A stretch of 64,000 nt of DNA from Rhyacichthys aspro. Lineage: Eukaryota; Chordata; Actinopteri; Gobiiformes; Rhyacichthyidae. The stretch lies in contig CM072166.1 of NCBI GenBank assembly GCA_036850595.1, forward strand, positions 15,580,758 through 15,644,757, read 5' to 3'. Position numbers and translations under genes: made by a program. This document shows, one piece after another, positions 62,290-64,000 of this stretch (the first letter of the stretch is position 1; each line of letters begins with the position of its first letter). The notes beneath the pieces are model-generated. The model saw only the letters and a list, made by a program, of their open reading frames with translations. It had not been told where the DNA came from and searched no databases.

Positions 62290-62470
62290 GCGGAAGTTTT
62301 AGTCATGATTTTGTTGTCATTTTTGTTTCTATTTTATTCGTTAACAAAAGAGTCAATACATTAAGTCAAAGTTTTTGTCCTCATTAATTACATTTTATTT
62401 CATTTTTGTTCAGCTGCAAAATATATCATTGACGAAAAAATTATTCATGGCCAAAATTAACACTGGTTGC
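62290..62470 (+). mobile_element. relic of an 'AATTAACACTG'-ended fish DNA element
   Basis: The stretch opens with AAGTTTTAGTCATGATTTTG, has repeated ATTTTATT/TCATTTTTGTT segments, and closes with ATTGACGAAAAAATTATTCA and GGCCAAAATTAACACTGG. The closing segment resembles the terminus of a common teleost element whose outward end is CAGTGTTAATTTTG. The left terminus is not clear. Confidence 0.4.
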
Positions 62471-64000
62471 AGGCAGACCATTGACAATGTGTTTCTCTAA
62501 TGTTTTAAAAATGTATACAGTCATTTACTAGCCATTGGCAATTATAGCTAACAACTGCTAACACTGCCACTGACAAACTTCATGCGTTAGTCCAAATATG
62601 GTAACTTCTTCCCCTCTAAACACAACTTGATGACAAATATTCCACTTTCTGATTTGCATAATGGCTGACATTTATCACATTGTATTAGTCGACTCCTTTT
62701 TCTTGTCAGTCGCATGGCACTCTTCACACATCTCCTATACTTTTATGCAAATCTCACTCAGTTATTTCTGCTCCGTGAATACATTATCTCAAGCGATGAA
62801 GACTTTTTTTTTTAAGTCGTTCCTGCTTCGAGACATCCTTGTGTTCCCACCCCCTGGAAAAGTCTTCTCTAATTGCTGCTTCCCGAAAAGCTTCTCGCTG
62901 ACAGTTTTACACCGACTTTGACAAAAGCAGTGGGTAAAAAGGGAGTAAGTAAGGTTGAAGCAGGAAAGGGGGTGGAATAAAAAAAGTTAGACCTTGACAC
63001 TTAACGTCGATACCCCTTGCCTCTGACTGCATTCATTTCCCTAACGCTTCTTGCTGCAGCGTTTTTAGTGTCAAGAACAATCCGCTGCTCGGCTGCATCA
63101 AGCACACTTTAAACAGGCTTCTATATCACCATCCCACACTGTTCCTCGTGTTTCATCACTTAAACAAAACCGCCATCTGATCACTCCTACAGTCTGCGCC
63201 ACTGTCTTAGATGCAAATATCCTGGCGTGCATTTCTCACAAACTAAAGAAAAATCAACTGGAAGTAAGTATAAAGCTACCTGTGTGAGTGGCTTTGATTC
63301 AGTTATGCAAAAATAAGCTCAGAACCACTTGGAAAACTGTTGTTGCTAATATTTCCAGGTGATTTGTATGTTCCGGGCAATCATGGTTGAAGAGTAGCAT
63401 TTCCGTTTTGTCAGTGAGGGAACAAATCTGCCAGAGAACTAAGTGTTTGTTCTCACACTTCAGGATAAAAGTGTATGTTGTGTGATGCTCTATTTGTGTC
63501 TCATACATAACACACTCTTTTGAACACGGCAATGGTGTGGCAAGAGTTACACTTTTGGCAACCCTTGAATCAAAAGTCAGTGACATTAAATTACATTTTG
63601 GAGAGCACTGAAAAAGTAAAGTACAAGGGATCAGCCTTTATCGTTCATGTGCAGGTTTAGGGTTGGAAAGAGAATGTGCAACATGCAGTTTTTATTTGAA
63701 AAATGGAGAGCCGAACCGTATAAGATATTCTATGACTAGTAATACATTTGTGAATTATTATTTGTGTGAATTATGGCATGTTTAAATGTGCAAGTTTTCT
63801 CTATTTTTATTACCATATTAAACCTTTATGATTATTAGCCTTATGGCTTAGGTTAGCTTGCCTTACCCAACCAACACTATATGCTATATGTTAAATGGGT
63901 TGAATTGGGAAACAGCATCCATTTTCTGCACGTTTTTCATCAATTCTTACAATAGTTTTTGTCGTTTTGGAAATGCTGTGAGAAAATTGTCAAAAGATTA

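Larger units (their letters stand above)
6615..64000 (+). other. cacna1g: first part of the cacna1g U12-type intron (at least 57.4 kb)
   Basis: After the AT-AC donor I found no further sequence encoding IS1 or later channel segments on the + strand, so the remainder of the window is read as one intron that continues past 64000. It is mostly AT-rich, unique-looking sequence with scattered transposon relics, microsatellites and local duplications, each listed separately. Failing to see a short diverged exon by eye is possible. The next exon should begin with one base completing a Pro codon, then Trp-Phe-Glu. Confidence 0.7.
44278..64000. other. cacna1g: intronic sequence without recognisable gene, to the window end
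   Basis: Contains the MITEs, hairpins and repeat fragments listed separately. Open frames (for example + 52778-53173 and the overlapping minus frames at 54310-54766) are unsupported by motifs, splice sites or codon character. No exon encoding T-type channel segment IS1 was recognised before 64000. Small CA-, CAA- and GTT-type simple repeats occur near 48075, 57815 and 55407. Confidence 0.5.

Overview
This window is a stretch of a ray-finned fish genome, most likely a teleost. It has introns, a CpG-rich promoter, short tandem repeats, tRNA-derived SINE relics and several interspersed repeats of teleost type. I recognise one host gene, on the + strand: the 5' end of cacna1g, which encodes the pore-forming alpha-1G subunit of the T-type (Cav3.1) voltage-gated calcium channel. 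The protein call is secure. Everything said about regulation is inference from sequence.

Layout. Positions 1-3476 are upstream flank. They carry a decayed first exon (166-337) of a repetitive protein-coding family I cannot name, with an in-frame stop and an intact splice donor. At 3477-3675 lies a TATA-less promoter with four CCAAT boxes and a GC box, followed by a CpG-rich 5' untranslated exon (about 3700-4439) loaded with upstream AUGs. A GT-AG intron of 1,872 bp (4440-6311) contains a degraded ~100-bp tandem array and a small TTAA-flanked inverted-repeat element. The coding exon (6312-6614) encodes the cytoplasmic N-terminus up to the Asn-Pro just before transmembrane segment IS1. It stops at a perfect minor-spliceosome (U12, AT-AC class) 5' splice site, ATATCCTTT, at 6615. 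I found no further cacna1g exon, so the rest of the window (at least 57.4 kb) appears to be this one U12-type intron.

The intron is a repeat landscape. It holds two hAT-type non-autonomous elements of one family, each with an internal 21-bp minisatellite and an 8-bp target duplication (30110-30727 and 43216-43650). It also holds two other MITEs with clear inverted termini (47571-47876 and 49242-49724), SINE relics, truncated DNA-transposon ends and several locally duplicated blocks. One of these is a ~245-bp tandem triplication carrying a reverse-transcriptase-like PQGS motif. A few CpG-rich or complex islands (around 8.4, 10.9, 18.3, 24.9, 31.3 and 34.7 kb) look like candidate intronic regulatory elements, but only comparative data could show that.

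I saw no complete protein-coding gene, rRNA, canonical tRNA or CRISPR array, and nothing bacterial. The other open frames are short (mostly 60-150 codons), overlap on both strands, and lack splice or family signatures. I found no convincing new multi-gene system. The most notable signals are the giant U12-type intron, the UGAUG stop-start overlap at the cacna1g initiator, and the minisatellite-bearing hAT family.
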